The notes: a model not told the origin generated them from the letters alone. 64,000 bases of DNA from Pseudomonas migulae (GCF_024169315.1 NZ_JALJWR010000001.1:5010501-5074500), one strand, 5' to 3'; positions 27,603 through 35,668 are shown, numbered from the stretch's first letter. Program-made: numbers and translations.

Positions 27603-28352
27603 ATGCCCATTGCCGCTCGAACCTCGCGCCTGTTCTGCGCAATCACTTTCGCCGTCGTGATGACCCCGGCGCTCGCCGGCCTGTCGAGTGAAACCCCGGA
27701 ATACGCCAGGGCGGGCTACCTCTCCGATTGCCAGAAATTTCTGCAGGTGGTGGCCGAGGTGCAGGCCGGGCGCCAGACGCCCAAAGAAGCTACTCCCGCT
27801 ATCAAGATGCATCTGAGTACCTTTGAGTTACATCGCTACTACCTACCCCAGTCAAGCCTTGGCTCCCCCGAATACGCTCGTTGTGAGAGCGGCGTTCCCA
27901 TAGCGAAAGAGATCGCGGACAAGGGCGAAATTGAACTCAGCAAAGACGTGGACGAGTATCTCGCGCAAGCCCAGACCAAACACCTGGCCTCCTCGGATTA
28001 CAAGCGCGCTCGCTCTCTGGGTTTCACCGACGTCGGCGAAATCGGTCAACTCGACCAGCACGCCGAGCTGGATGGTGAAGCGAATCTGAAGACCTTGATG
28101 ATCAGAGTCGATTCTGGTTGCGGCGAAAATTTCCGCGCCGCGAAATACGTCAAACCTTACGTGATCTACACCGTCGGTCCTGACGATGGCAACTGCGCCA
28201 TTAACCGGAACGTCGCCGTGCTGGGTGGCAAAGTCGCGCAGTGGGGTGAGTACATTGATGACGAAGTGGTTTATCAGTACGTGGGATGGAAGGAACTGCC
28301 TGGACAGGATGGATTCCCCGTCAACATTCGAGTCGTGAAAGTGGTGAAGTAA
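27603..28352 (+). CDS. Exported hypothetical protein
   Basis: A 249-residue protein with a Sec signal (MPIAARTSRLFCAITF, cleavage near residue 25 after ALA). The mature part has four cysteines, probably two disulfides, and a repeated SPEYARxG-like motif (SETPEYARAGY and GSPEYARCES). The C-terminal half is beta-rich. It is probably periplasmic. No family was recognised. The ATG at 27603 is the only start that places the signal peptide first. Confidence 0.65.
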   Translation: MPIAARTSRLFCAITFAVVMTPALAGLSSETPEYARAGYLSDCQKFLQVVAEVQAGRQTPKEATPAIKMHLSTFELHRYYLPQSSLGSPEYARCESGVPIAKEIADKGEIELSKDVDEYLAQAQTKHLASSDYKRARSLGFTDVGEIGQLDQHAELDGEANLKTLMIRVDSGCGENFRAAKYVKPYVIYTVGPDDGNCAINRNVAVLGGKVAQWGEYIDDEVVYQYVGWKELPGQDGFPVNIRVVKVVK

Positions 28353-28388
28353 CCCGCAGGGATTTTTCTTCGAACGGAGGATGGACAG

Positions 28389-28757
28389 ATGATCGACTTC
28401 AACAACAAAGGCTTCTTCAAACTCAAGCAAAACGAAGAATACGCCGAACGCGTCAGCGCACTGCTGCTGGAAGGCGAGCACGTCATCGACTCGTACAAAT
28501 CCATGCGCGATGGCGTCGTGTTCACCAACAAACGCATCATCGCCGTCAACGTGCAGGGCCTCACCGGCAGCAAAAAAGACTTCACCTCACTGCCCTACAA
28601 AAACATCGTCGCCTACTCGGTAGAAACCTCCGGCACCTTCGACCTGGATTCAGAACTGGAGATCTACTTCTCGTCGCTGGGCAAAGTGAAATTCGAATTC
28701 ACCGGCCGGACCTCGATGGTAGAAATCTCAAAACTGATCTCCCAACACCTGCTCTGA
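28389..28757 (+). CDS. Bacterial PH-domain protein
   Basis: A 122-residue single-domain protein of the bacterial pleckstrin-homology type (bPH_1, DUF1696 group). It has the typical GEHVIDSYKSMRDGVVFTNKRI turn and the SLPYKNIVAYSVETSG strand pair. Such domains form oligomeric rings, often with stress or membrane roles, but no specific role is known here. A good GGAGG site precedes the ATG, 36 bases after the exported protein's stop, so the two may be co-transcribed. Confidence 0.82.
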   Translation: MIDFNNKGFFKLKQNEEYAERVSALLLEGEHVIDSYKSMRDGVVFTNKRIIAVNVQGLTGSKKDFTSLPYKNIVAYSVETSGTFDLDSELEIYFSSLGKVKFEFTGRTSMVEISKLISQHLL

Positions 28758-28819
28758 CCCGCGCACCCAAAGCCCCCGAAACCCCAAGGTCAACAACAGG
28801 CTTCAGCCACCCGAAATCC

Positions 28820-28981
28820 CTGTGGGAGCGGGCTTGCCCGCGAAGGCGCCAGCCCACTCACCACAAACTCCTGCATTGAATCACAACCCCTGTAGGAGCG
28901 AGCCCGCTCGCGAAAAACCCAAGCCAACCACCCATCCCGCTGAATGGCCGCCATCTTCGCGAGCAAGCTCGCTCTCACAAG
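28820..28981. repeat. Three REP elements
   Basis: Two direct copies of the GGAGCGGGCTTGCCCGCGAA type at 28820-28848 and 28889-28916, and one inverted copy at 28955-28981. They fill the gap between the PH-domain gene and the DUF3077 gene and mark the boundary between core and accessory DNA. Confidence 0.85.
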
Positions 28982-29029
28982 TGCCCTACGCATCTCCAAA
29001 CACCAGACAAAGTCCGGCCCAAACGCGAG

Positions 29030-29341
29030 CTACCCCTCAGCCATCCCCTCCGCCCGCTTATTCGCCAACTCATTATCCCGATCCCGCGTCACCGCCTTCG
29101 CCACATCATCTACCACCGCCTTACTCATCGCCGTCAAATAATGTGCAGCCCAGGCGTGGTAATCCGTGTCCTTGGCATAAGCCGCATCCTTGGTCAGCGC
29201 CTTGGCGATACACAGAAAATCAGAAGCCATGGCCAACGCATCGCCGGCGGGCACGTTACGCGTGACATGGAACAACGCTTGATCGCCGCAGTAGATGGCG
29301 GGGGTGAGGCCGATGGTTGTGAGTTCGGGTTGATTGGTCAT
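29030..29341 (-). CDS. DUF3077 family protein (solo immunity module)
   Basis: A 103-residue protein of the DUF3077 family common in Pseudomonas genomes and phage-like elements. The core is FHVTRNVPAGDALAMASDFLCIAKAL, followed by the helix YLTAMSKAVVDDV. Its ATG overlaps the stop of a 34-codon leader ORF, and upstream on the same strand lies a P4/C4-type RNA module. The element at 46.2 kb has the same order (RNA, short ORF, DUF3077) with a related DUF3077 protein. The molecular function is unknown; the context ties it to immunity or replication control of P4-like elements. Confidence 0.8.
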   Translation of the reverse strand: MTNQPELTTIGLTPAIYCGDQALFHVTRNVPAGDALAMASDFLCIAKALTKDAAYAKDTDYHAWAAHYLTAMSKAVVDDVAKAVTRDRDNELANKRAEGMAEG

Positions 29342-29442
29342 TTGCCACCTCCGATGTGGGAGATGTGGTGGGGGAGGGTGTTACGCGATTGGGGATTGTG
29401 TAGAGGGAAAAGCCAAATTTCGTACGGATTTGTTCTGTTCAT
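29338..29442 (-). CDS. 34-codon leader ORF upstream of DUF3077
   Basis: ATG at 29442 has AAGGA seven bases upstream and the stop overlaps the DUF3077 start as ATGA. The product starts MNRTNPYEIWLFPLH and ends in a histidine/glycine-rich stretch. It is directly downstream of the second RNA target site, so antisense pairing there would affect its transcription or translation. The 52-codon ORF at 46750-46908 holds the same position in the other module. It may serve as a coupling leader or as a kil-like peptide. Confidence 0.6.
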   Translation of the reverse strand: MNRTNPYEIWLFPLHNPQSRNTLPHHISHIGGGK

Positions 29443-29477
29443 GGTCAACGTCCTTGATTTGAGGAGCTGCCACGAGC

Positions 29478-29488
29478 CTTCTCACAGG
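29478..29488 (-). promoter_or_regulatory. Target site C of the immunity RNA, solo module
   Basis: On the minus strand GTGAGAA (29479-29485) sits in the loop of an AGCCT/AGGCT hairpin, which is enclosed by a nearly complementary GTCAC/GTGGC outer stem. It is complementary to TTCTCAC in the RNA just upstream (29512-29518). The position matches seqC of phage P4. Confidence 0.7.
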
Positions 29489-29489
29489 C

Positions 29490-29575
29490 TTGGGTGACAG
29501 CCGTGCGCGGGGTGAGAAACCGGCAATCAAGGCAACCGGTAGACCCGAAGGTCTCCCACGCACAGCCGCCATAAA
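29490..29575 (-). ncRNA. P4 CI / C4-type antisense immunity RNA, solo copy
   Basis: On the minus strand an outer stem (GTGCG / CGCAC with flanking GGG/CCC) encloses two hairpins: AGACC-UUCG-type tetraloop-GGTCT and ACCGG...CCGGT. The segment TTCTCAC (29512-29518) follows the second hairpin and is complementary to a target upstream (TGTGAGA, 29645-29651) and one downstream (GTGAGAA, 29479-29485). That order, target-RNA-target, is the P4 immunity layout. The element copy at 46958-47044 has the same folds with compensatory changes. The ends are estimates; RNase P or RNase E processing is expected from P1 and P4. Confidence 0.8.
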
Positions 29576-29590
29576 GCCATATCGCAGACG

Positions 29591-29621
29591 AAAAAAAACG
29601 CCACGACAGGTTTTGGGGCGC
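29591..29621 (-). terminator. Terminator between target A and the RNA, solo module
   Basis: Minus-strand CGCC...GGCG followed by eight T. It lies between the first target hairpin and the RNA, where P4 has its immunity terminator. Confidence 0.7.
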
Positions 29622-29643
29622 TTTGCGCCTTGATTGTTTCGGG

Positions 29644-29651
29644 CTCTCACA
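29644..29651 (-). promoter_or_regulatory. Target site A of the immunity RNA, solo module
   Basis: TGTGAGAG is exposed in the loop of a CGGG/CCCG hairpin on the minus strand, about 30 bases after the promoter. Six to seven bases can pair with the RNA segment at 29512-29518. Confidence 0.65.
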
Positions 29652-29681
29652 CCCGGTCGCTGAATTGGCAGCGACTTTGGG

Positions 29682-29710
29682 AGATTATCGTGCAGATTCC
29701 GTTCCTGCAA
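29682..29710 (-). promoter_or_regulatory. Sigma-70 promoter of the solo immunity module
   Basis: On the minus strand TTGCAG and TAATCT are separated by exactly 17 bases, and the downstream CGCTGC segment is shared with the element copy, whose promoter has the same spacing. Confidence 0.7.
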
Positions 29711-29912
29711 CCTTCGAAGACTTCGATCCCAAGACCCCAAGACGAAAAAATGTGCTGCACCCTTTTTGGCAAGAGCAGCCACTACACTCAAAGGCCGTGA
29801 TCGGCCAAAAGCGGTCAATCACGACAGGCAGAGTCAACCGATAACTTACGTCCAGCATCAATATCGTCCCTGGAGCGGGGCGGAGTTACGGAGAATCCTC
29901 TACTATCGGTTT

Positions 29913-30779
29913 ATGAGTAATTACATCTATTCGTCATGCATCAAGGAGCAAGGCTTGAAAATCTCTGAAACCTCCACAGATTATGAGAAGTTGGCTCAGA
30001 AAATTTATGAGGAGATCCTTGCTCTTCAAGGTGTAGAAAATATTGACGTAAGACATAACGTGAAAATCAGGGGTAAGTCTGGTGTTGAACACCAAATAGA
30101 TGTTTTTTGGGAGTACAAATACGCGGGGATAGCTCACCGAGTACTCATAGAATGCAAGCACTATAGCCACGCAGTAAGTTTATTGCACGTTAGAAACCTA
30201 CATGGGCTTACAACAGACATTCCCAATAGCACAGGAGTAATAGTTACAACCATAGGCTTTCAATCTGGCGCCAAAGAGTACGCAGGCTTTTACGAAATGG
30301 GCCTCAAGCTTATTAGAAAACCACGTGGGGAGGACTGGAATGGCTATATTCAAATAATCAATATTCAAATGAAGTTTCTCAGAAATCATTACCTTGATTT
30401 CAAATTGTCGTTTGACGGGAAGGATCAAGCAACGAGGGATATTGTCGAACAAGACCCATCGGTCATGTCTACCAACTCGACCGAAATAGTTGTCAGAGAC
30501 GAAGGTCATGAACCCTGTGCTTTTAATTTATGGCTTGATCGGCATGTCTTGTCAGGATCTCATGGATTTGGTGTCGAAGGCGAGACGACACTGCTTCCTG
30601 AGAAGTCTTATCTCGTAACTCCGGATAGCCGAGAATTAAAGCTAGGTAAAGTTGTGGTTACGTACATGTCTACCCAGTTCGACCAAGACCTTGAAATTGA
30701 TGCTATGAATCTTGTAGAGGCGGTGCTGCAAGATTTCAGCAGTGGAGAAGTTGAGCACATGCATCATAAAAATACTTAA
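29913..30779 (+). CDS. Mrr-like restriction endonuclease fold protein
   Basis: A 288-residue protein whose first 130 residues form a PD-(D/E)xK nuclease core: HQIDVFWEY supplies the aspartate and VLIECKHY the E-C-K triad, then SLLHVRNLHGL and GVIVTTIGFQSGAKEYA as in Mrr-type enzymes. The C-terminal 150 residues are unassigned. DNA here is clearly more AT-rich than the core. No methyltransferase lies nearby, so it could be a stand-alone nuclease attacking modified or foreign DNA. The start at 29913 is preferred because residues before it read as translated intergenic repeat; the ribosome site is weak. Confidence 0.75.
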   Translation: MSNYIYSSCIKEQGLKISETSTDYEKLAQKIYEEILALQGVENIDVRHNVKIRGKSGVEHQIDVFWEYKYAGIAHRVLIECKHYSHAVSLLHVRNLHGLTTDIPNSTGVIVTTIGFQSGAKEYAGFYEMGLKLIRKPRGEDWNGYIQIINIQMKFLRNHYLDFKLSFDGKDQATRDIVEQDPSVMSTNSTEIVVRDEGHEPCAFNLWLDRHVLSGSHGFGVEGETTLLPEKSYLVTPDSRELKLGKVVVTYMSTQFDQDLEIDAMNLVEAVLQDFSSGEVEHMHHKNT

Positions 30780-31003
30780 CGAGACGCAGGCACTGGGGAA
30801 AATTTTTGCTAAGCAACAATTTTGTCGTGCTAAGGGCGTTATTATTTACTCTTCAACTACGGAATAAGGAATTAGGAAGTGACCACAGCAGTCGGCCAGA
30901 AGCAGACCTTCGCCGGGGAGTTTGTTGCGGTCAAAATCGGTAACTCGATTTTTCTACGAGTTTTGGGGTGATTTAATTATTAGGTGCATTAAAGCGAGGC
31001 GGG

Positions 31004-32170
31004 ATGAAACAATCAACTCTAAACACACTATTGGTAGCAAAAGCAATTTTTGGAAAAACCAAATCTCTAGTTAATTCCGGTGACAAACACTCTTGCACAG
31101 CTGGGATAATACTGCTTCAAGATTTCGTAGAGTTGATTGTGCTTGCCGTCCTAGACGAGCTGGATACAAACGAGCAAAGGAATTTAGAATCAAAATCTTT
31201 TGACGAACTGCTTGGCGAGTTAAAAAAACTAAATGTGCCAGTAATAAAATCCGGCACTATCAAGGCACTGAATAAGCAGAGGGTTATCTCAAAGCATTAT
31301 GGACAATTGTCAGAGCCAGCTTCCGTCGTAAACTATTTCAATACAGCAAGTATTTTTGCTGATGCTTTGTTGGAACGCGTAGTCGGTGCAAAGCTGCAAG
31401 AAATATTTCTTACGGACATTCTAAAAGATGGCTCTGCAAAAGAGCTTATAAAGGAGGCAATCTCTACTGCAGACAAAGGAGACTTTCTTGAGTCGCTGGC
31501 TAAACTGAGGAAAGCATTTTATATATCCTATGAACGCGAGTACTGCATTTACGCTTTTAGAGATCGCGAAGCGAACGACAATAGGCTTTTTGGTCTTCTA
31601 GGATTGGGCTTGAGCGGTGGAATGAAAGCCTACTATTGGACTAGAAATAAAACATGGATTGACGCAAATGTAAAAACCCCTGCGGACTTTATCCAAGTCG
31701 ATCCTGAGAAGTTAAAAACAGACTGCATGGAGTGGGGCATAAGTACGGTAGACACTGAGAACTTCAGGCGATTGACTCCAAAAGTAATTGAAACAGAGAA
31801 CGGAGTGTGGCACCTAGATTACGACACAAATTTCGCAGCCAACGAATTGAATATTGAGAACTTCAACTACTGCCTTGATATTGTTTTAGATTTTCTCTTA
31901 AAAAAGCAAGAATTTGATGCTGGGCATAAATGGCCGAAACGAGTGAAGTCAGTGCCAGCTCCACCAATTTACATTGGGAAGCCTATTTTTGAAAAGCCGT
32001 CTGAAAACTCCAACATTATTGGCAATGTAAAAGAAGGTTATTATTACTCGGTGGATAGGGTCGTGTCAGGCTTCAACGCTGGCGAACAATATCTCTATGT
32101 TCACCTTTACCTACAGGAGGCTGAGTTTTCGATAAAAGATCATATCTGGGGATACTTGTTGAATGAGTAA
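31004..32170 (+). CDS. Unknown protein with HEPN-like N-terminal region and C-terminal SH3-like domain
   Basis: A 388-residue protein from AT-rich DNA. The N-terminal 130 residues are helical, with an RxxxxH motif (RVISKH near residues 93-98) followed by a helix (FADALLERVVG), as in HEPN ribonuclease domains. The middle (about 140-310) is unassigned. The last 70 residues (KPIFEKPSENSNIIGNVKEG ... DHIWGYLL) resemble a bacterial SH3 domain. It is 225 bases downstream of the Mrr-like gene on the same strand. It may be an abortive-infection type effector. The HEPN call is by motif only and could be wrong. Confidence 0.6.
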   Translation: MKQSTLNTLLVAKAIFGKTKSLVNSGDKHSCTAGIILLQDFVELIVLAVLDELDTNEQRNLESKSFDELLGELKKLNVPVIKSGTIKALNKQRVISKHYGQLSEPASVVNYFNTASIFADALLERVVGAKLQEIFLTDILKDGSAKELIKEAISTADKGDFLESLAKLRKAFYISYEREYCIYAFRDREANDNRLFGLLGLGLSGGMKAYYWTRNKTWIDANVKTPADFIQVDPEKLKTDCMEWGISTVDTENFRRLTPKVIETENGVWHLDYDTNFAANELNIENFNYCLDIVLDFLLKKQEFDAGHKWPKRVKSVPAPPIYIGKPIFEKPSENSNIIGNVKEGYYYSVDRVVSGFNAGEQYLYVHLYLQEAEFSIKDHIWGYLLNE

Positions 32171-32536
32171 TATCATCAGCAATTCAACAGTGCCGGAGTC
32201 CTGGACTTGTTGATAGGTGCTTGCGGCCTCAGCAACTCAGGTCGAACGTCCCCAAGTGCGGGATATCGATAGTTGGTTGAAACGGTCGCTAAACTGGATG
32301 AATCGAAATACGGCTTCTTGCCGACTTCTACCTGTCGCCACCGTCAATTTTGGGTCGATTACTGCCCGTCGCGAAGGACTGAAAACGACCCTTAATGGAC
32401 GGTCACTTGGGCCGATCAGATTGAACAAACGGGCCGTTCACCCACGCTGCTGATAAAGGTTTCCCGTATTGTTTTACCTGCTCACCCAATGCGAATATGC
32501 CGCTTTGCAAACCAAGGCAACATGGAGGCTTCGCAC
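32171..32536. other. Intergenic region with decayed dispersed repeat
   Basis: No supported gene. The stretch GTCGATTACTGCCCGTCGCGAAGG near 32354-32377 is one of several related repeat fragments (others near 29800, 33253 and 35895) that punctuate this accessory region. The end holds the ribosome site of the LysE-type gene. Confidence 0.5.
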
Positions 32537-33148
32537 GTGAGCGCTACTTCTTCGATCTGGTTTTTTGTCGTGCCCTTCGCGATTGCGGCAGCAATCCCTG
32601 GCCCCGCTCAGGGAGCCCTTTTAGGTCAAGTGGTGTCGCGTGGCGCAAGGTCTACGATCCCTTTCATCGGCGGAATGGTGCTGGGTAATGCTGTCTGGCT
32701 GGTGGTCGCCACCCTCGGTCTCGCGGCGCTGGCACTGCAGTTCGAGCCTGTGTTCATCGCGGTGAAATGGCTCGGTGTTGCCTTTATCCTGTTCATCGCA
32801 TGGAACTTATGGTCGAAGAACACCGAACAACTTCAAGAACCTCCGAAGCGCTCAGCTAGCCGAGGCCTGCTTGCAGGCGCTGTGTTGACTCTGAGTAATC
32901 CAAAGGCCGTTGTATTTTTCGGCGCGGTGCTGCCTCATGCATTTGATCTGACGGCGCTGACTTGGCCAGAAGTCGTCTTTATTACCGCGCTCGGGATCGG
33001 GATCGATCTCACCATCCAACTGGTTTACCTGGTTACCGCATCGCGAATCAAGCGCACCATCCAGTCACCGAAGGCAATGAAGCGTCTGAATAGAGCGTCA
33101 GCCGGCGTAATGACCGGTTGTGCGGGCTGGATGGCCGTTTCACGCTGA
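32537..33148 (+). CDS. LysE/RhtB-family amino acid exporter
   Basis: A 203-residue inner-membrane protein with about six hydrophobic segments and the LysE family signature AIPGPAQGALLGQVVSRGAR at the start and GAVLTLSNPKAVVFFGAVLP in the middle. Members export amino acids or derivatives; the substrate cannot be predicted. The GTG at 32537 is favoured because GGAGG lies eight bases upstream; an ATG at 32522 is in frame. It has core-like base composition, unlike the two genes before it. Confidence 0.85.
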   Translation: MSATSSIWFFVVPFAIAAAIPGPAQGALLGQVVSRGARSTIPFIGGMVLGNAVWLVVATLGLAALALQFEPVFIAVKWLGVAFILFIAWNLWSKNTEQLQEPPKRSASRGLLAGAVLTLSNPKAVVFFGAVLPHAFDLTALTWPEVVFITALGIGIDLTIQLVYLVTASRIKRTIQSPKAMKRLNRASAGVMTGCAGWMAVSR

Positions 33149-33419
33149 TCTTCTCTGCAGTAAGGTTTTGCAAGCCTGCAAAGCCTTTAATAGCCCCCCT
33201 CTGCCTTCAATGATCTGATTCCTTGGTCGCATGCTTGGGTGGACGTCTGCTGTTGGCCGATAGCTGTCCGTCGCGAGTGGAAGCTAGTGGCAGGAAGCGG
33301 ACGTTGTTAACTTTGGTCGAAAGTTAAAAACTGGGGAGAGGGGGCTTGGAAAAGGGATAGGGTGGCCAGCGGCGATCTGCCTATTGGGTGTCCCCACTTT
33401 TTAGTCTGCATGCCTTCCT
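33149..33419. other. Intergenic, repeat fragment only
   Basis: A second copy of the dispersed repeat (GGCCGATAGCTGTCCGTCGC near 33256-33275) lies here. No gene or strong hairpin was seen. Confidence 0.45.
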
Positions 33420-33749
33420 TCATTGAATGTCTTTCAGATAATCCTTGAGCGCGATTAGCGGCTCTTCAAGCTGCTCCATCGCCCGCGCATTGCTGAAATC
33501 ATCTGCCAACCTGTGCAACTCACGCCCCAGTGGCGTATCAACACCGCCTAAAGCTTCCATCGCCAAACTCACGCAGTGCGCCACTCTGAACTGGATCGCG
33601 TCGACATCGCCCCTGCGCACTAGCAAGCCGAATACCTCCCGCTCATAGTCGCTCATGATCGGATCGTCCCGCAAAATCGGACTTCCACCTTCCGTCTCAT
33701 AAGCCAGCTTGAGGGCGAAAAGGGCAACGGTTTCCAGTGGCAATTCCAT
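33420..33749 (-). CDS. Hypothetical protein
   Basis: A 109-residue acidic helical protein (starts MELPLETVALFALKLAYE). The ATG at 33749 was chosen as the likely start; the longer frame to 33857 is built from repeat sequence. It lies next to the native side of the attachment site. No family was recognised. Confidence 0.6.
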   Translation of the reverse strand: MELPLETVALFALKLAYETEGGSPILRDDPIMSDYEREVFGLLVRRGDVDAIQFRVAHCVSLAMEALGGVDTPLGRELHRLADDFSNARAMEQLEEPLIALKDYLKDIQ

Positions 33750-33874
33750 TGTGTGAATCCTTGATTCGTAAGCCGAGCGGTTTCGGATTGTGGCGTTGAA
33801 AAGCAAGATCAAAAGATCGCAGCCTACGGCAGCTCCTACAGGCTGGCGGGGTTCCAACCACTTTATCGCAGGCG

Positions 33875-33905
33875 AAAAAAAAGGCCTTGCAAAGCAAGAC
33901 CTTTC
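33875..33905 (-). terminator. Former terminator of tRNA-Leu, displaced by the element
   Basis: On the minus strand AGGTCTTGC-TTT-GCAAGGCCT is followed by eight T, directly after a copy of the tRNA 3' end. It is where the tRNA gene's own terminator would have been before integration moved it 17 kb away. Confidence 0.7.
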
Positions 33906-33912
33906 TTAATTT

Positions 33913-33930
33913 TGGTGCCCGAGGGAGACT
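33913..33930. repeat. Attachment site, far end (partial tRNA-Leu 3' end)
   Basis: TGGTGCCCGAGGGAGACT matches the 3' end of tRNA-Leu at 51112-51130 except for one missing C. The bases beyond it no longer follow the tRNA. Confidence 0.85.
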
Positions 33931-33976
33931 GTAATTTTTCAGTAAACTCGGGGCCTCCAGCGAGGTTTGCTAGCTC

Positions 33977-33995
33977 GGGATACATGCAGGGATAC
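33977..33995. repeat. Integrase arm-type repeats, left end
   Basis: Two GGATAC units 12 bases apart (33978 and 33990), 50 bases inside the element. The same unit is repeated near the integrase end. Confidence 0.6.
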
Positions 33996-34298
33996 ATGAT
34001 CATTTTTGCTGGGCCTACTATGGAATAGTACGCGTGCGAAATGCAAACCTTCCGAAAGAGAAAAGGCTTCATCTCAGAAACGAGCCGGATCGTTCCAGCA
34101 TTCAGTTTGCGACCCCGCCTTGTCTGTCCAGCACCTGAGAAAATGATTCGATCGGCTAATTCCGATTTTTGACTATGCTTTCCTTGCGTTTCAGCATTGA
34201 TATCAATTAGCTTCGTGGATTGCGCCTTGGCTGAGTCGTGAAATGTGATAACGCTAGCGTCATAATAAAATTCAGTGGAAAAAAGGGAAGTGGAGCTG

Positions 34299-35048
34299 AT
34301 GGCGGATTACATTAATAAGAATATTTTGGCGCAGTCCTACGTTCATGTTGAACCTAAGTGGTTGTCACAAGTAAGTACTAAAGAGCGGTTGCGACAAGTC
34401 GATGTGATTAAGAGTCAAATCACACAATATGCTAATGAGCGCATGCAATTCTTTTTGCATGATGGTGTTGTGATTACTGTAGATTTTCAAGAGGGGTCCA
34501 TTATTGCCAAGATTACTGCTTATGGCAGTATTATGGCTCTTCTTGGCGGTGGGGTGGGGCATGCGCTTGATTTTACCGAGAAATTTCCAGCATATAAGGA
34601 GGGGGTAAAAACAATAGTAACTGACGTGGGGCGACTAGCAGACTCAATAAATTCTGAAGTGCTTTTTCAAACGAAGTCACGTGAGAAAAAGGAAATCATT
34701 CGAACAGAGGCGCGCAAGGGTGTATTCGGCTCATTAGAGAAAATAAATAATAAGATTGGTGAGATTGAGCGCTGCTTGGAAAAGAGAGATAGTAAGCCGT
34801 CAGTCGTGATGAATCATTTGTTAGATGTGAACAAGTATACAATGGAACTCTTTGATAATGTTCAGGATGTCGATGATAGAGCGCTGTTGAAGTCGGCATT
34901 ACTGGATGGTGTTAAATCTCTGAAAATTACTCGTGTTAGATTGATATTGAAGACGGCCGTGGATAAGGCTTTATTTGAGGAGCTACTTAAGGAAAAGAGA
35001 AGAGTAGTCTCTAATATTGAGAAAGTGCAAGTTAAAGTTAAGCCTTAA
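34299..35048 (+). CDS. Cargo protein of unknown function
   Basis: A 249-residue protein, AT-rich in its codons. A short hydrophobic, glycine-rich stretch (ITAYGSIMALLGGG near residues 70-85) may be a membrane hairpin. The remainder is charged helix, probably coiled coil (about 135-170 and the C terminus). The ATG at 34299 has GGAG just upstream; a GTG at 34275 is possible. It is the first gene inside the left end, the usual cargo position. No family was recognised. Confidence 0.65.
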   Translation: MADYINKNILAQSYVHVEPKWLSQVSTKERLRQVDVIKSQITQYANERMQFFLHDGVVITVDFQEGSIIAKITAYGSIMALLGGGVGHALDFTEKFPAYKEGVKTIVTDVGRLADSINSEVLFQTKSREKKEIIRTEARKGVFGSLEKINNKIGEIERCLEKRDSKPSVVMNHLLDVNKYTMELFDNVQDVDDRALLKSALLDGVKSLKITRVRLILKTAVDKALFEELLKEKRRVVSNIEKVQVKVKP

Positions 35049-35289
35049 TGCCATTATTGACATTGGTCAAATCAACCAGTGGTTATGTAGTTGTGATTCT
35101 ATTTGATTTGAAGTCTTGTTTTGTAGTCGTATATTGATCCTGCATCGCATGGGGCGTTGCAATTAAAGCTGGGGCCCCTGGGAAACATTAACTAGTACGG
35201 GGTCGGAAACCCGCGGGACTGCGTTAGTGGAAGGTTTTCAAAGTTACTGAAATTTCAGGCATTGAAATCGAAAGAATTCTGCTGAAAAG

Positions 35290-35326
35290 AGGCCATCGTT
35301 ACCGCAACGGTAACGATGGCCTTTTG
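35290..35326 (+). terminator. Strong terminator-like hairpin
   Basis: A perfect 14-bp stem (GGCCATCGTTACCG with its complement) around a CAA loop is followed by TTTTG. It could end transcription from the cargo gene upstream or be part of the origin. Confidence 0.75.
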
Positions 35327-35353
35327 TGTTGATGATTATGGACACCTTGGGCC

Positions 35354-35377
35354 GTCAACCGAGTCAACCTGTCAACC
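35354..35377. repeat. Three GTCAACC repeats
   Basis: GTCAACC occurs at 35354, 35363 and 35371, close to one helical turn apart, which suggests a protein-binding array. Confidence 0.6.
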
Positions 35378-35485
35378 AATGTAAAAAAATCAGCCACTAC
35401 CAAGATTGCGCGGGTTGTCTGCCCCGTGTCTATCCGAAATGTCCAGGGTCCCCAGCGACATCCCAATTCATAGTGCAGATGCACT

Positions 35486-35520
35486 GGTGAACAGCAGTTC
35501 ACCCGGTTCACCTGTTCACT
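35486..35520. repeat. GGTGAACAG-type iterons
   Basis: GGTGAACAG at 35486 is followed on the other strand by GTTCACC (35497), GGTTCACC (35105 offset, i.e. 35505) and GTTCACT (35514). From memory, the phage P4 alpha protein recognises GGTGAACAG-type iterons; the match should be checked against the literature. Confidence 0.65.
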
Positions 35521-35668
35521 AAGCTGGGCATTTTTCCGCTAATACGATCACGCGGGTTTCCGACCCCGTGGATGTCTCTTTTGCTCAGGGGCCCCCGGTT
35601 CCCGCTGGAATCTCTCCGCTGGTGGAACCCATTGCTGACGGGGAGTGGGGCAGACATGCAAAAACGGC

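Larger units (their letters stand above)
35168..35615. repeat. Imperfect inverted repeat pair, 330-base spacing
   Basis: The left arm (35168-35218) contains GGGGCCCCTG and GGGGTCGGAAACCCGCG. The right arm (35545-35615) carries the same two blocks in reverse complement. They bracket the hairpin and the first two repeat sets, so they may define an origin or recombination unit. Confidence 0.7.

Noticed and set aside
27446..27646. 66-residue minus-strand frame
   Set aside because: Overlaps the start of the exported protein gene and lacks a ribosome site or homology.
33913..33930. Second tRNA gene
   Set aside because: Only the last 18 bases of the tRNA are present; no acceptor 5' half or anticodon arm follows.
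33863..34072. 69-residue minus-strand frame with a YPCMYPE segment
   Set aside because: It spans the attachment site and arm repeats; the peptide resemblance to the extended integrase frame comes from the shared GGATAC repeats.
35354..35520. Possible CRISPR array
   Set aside because: The repeats are only 7-9 bases, spaced by about one helical turn, with no spacers; they fit iterons.
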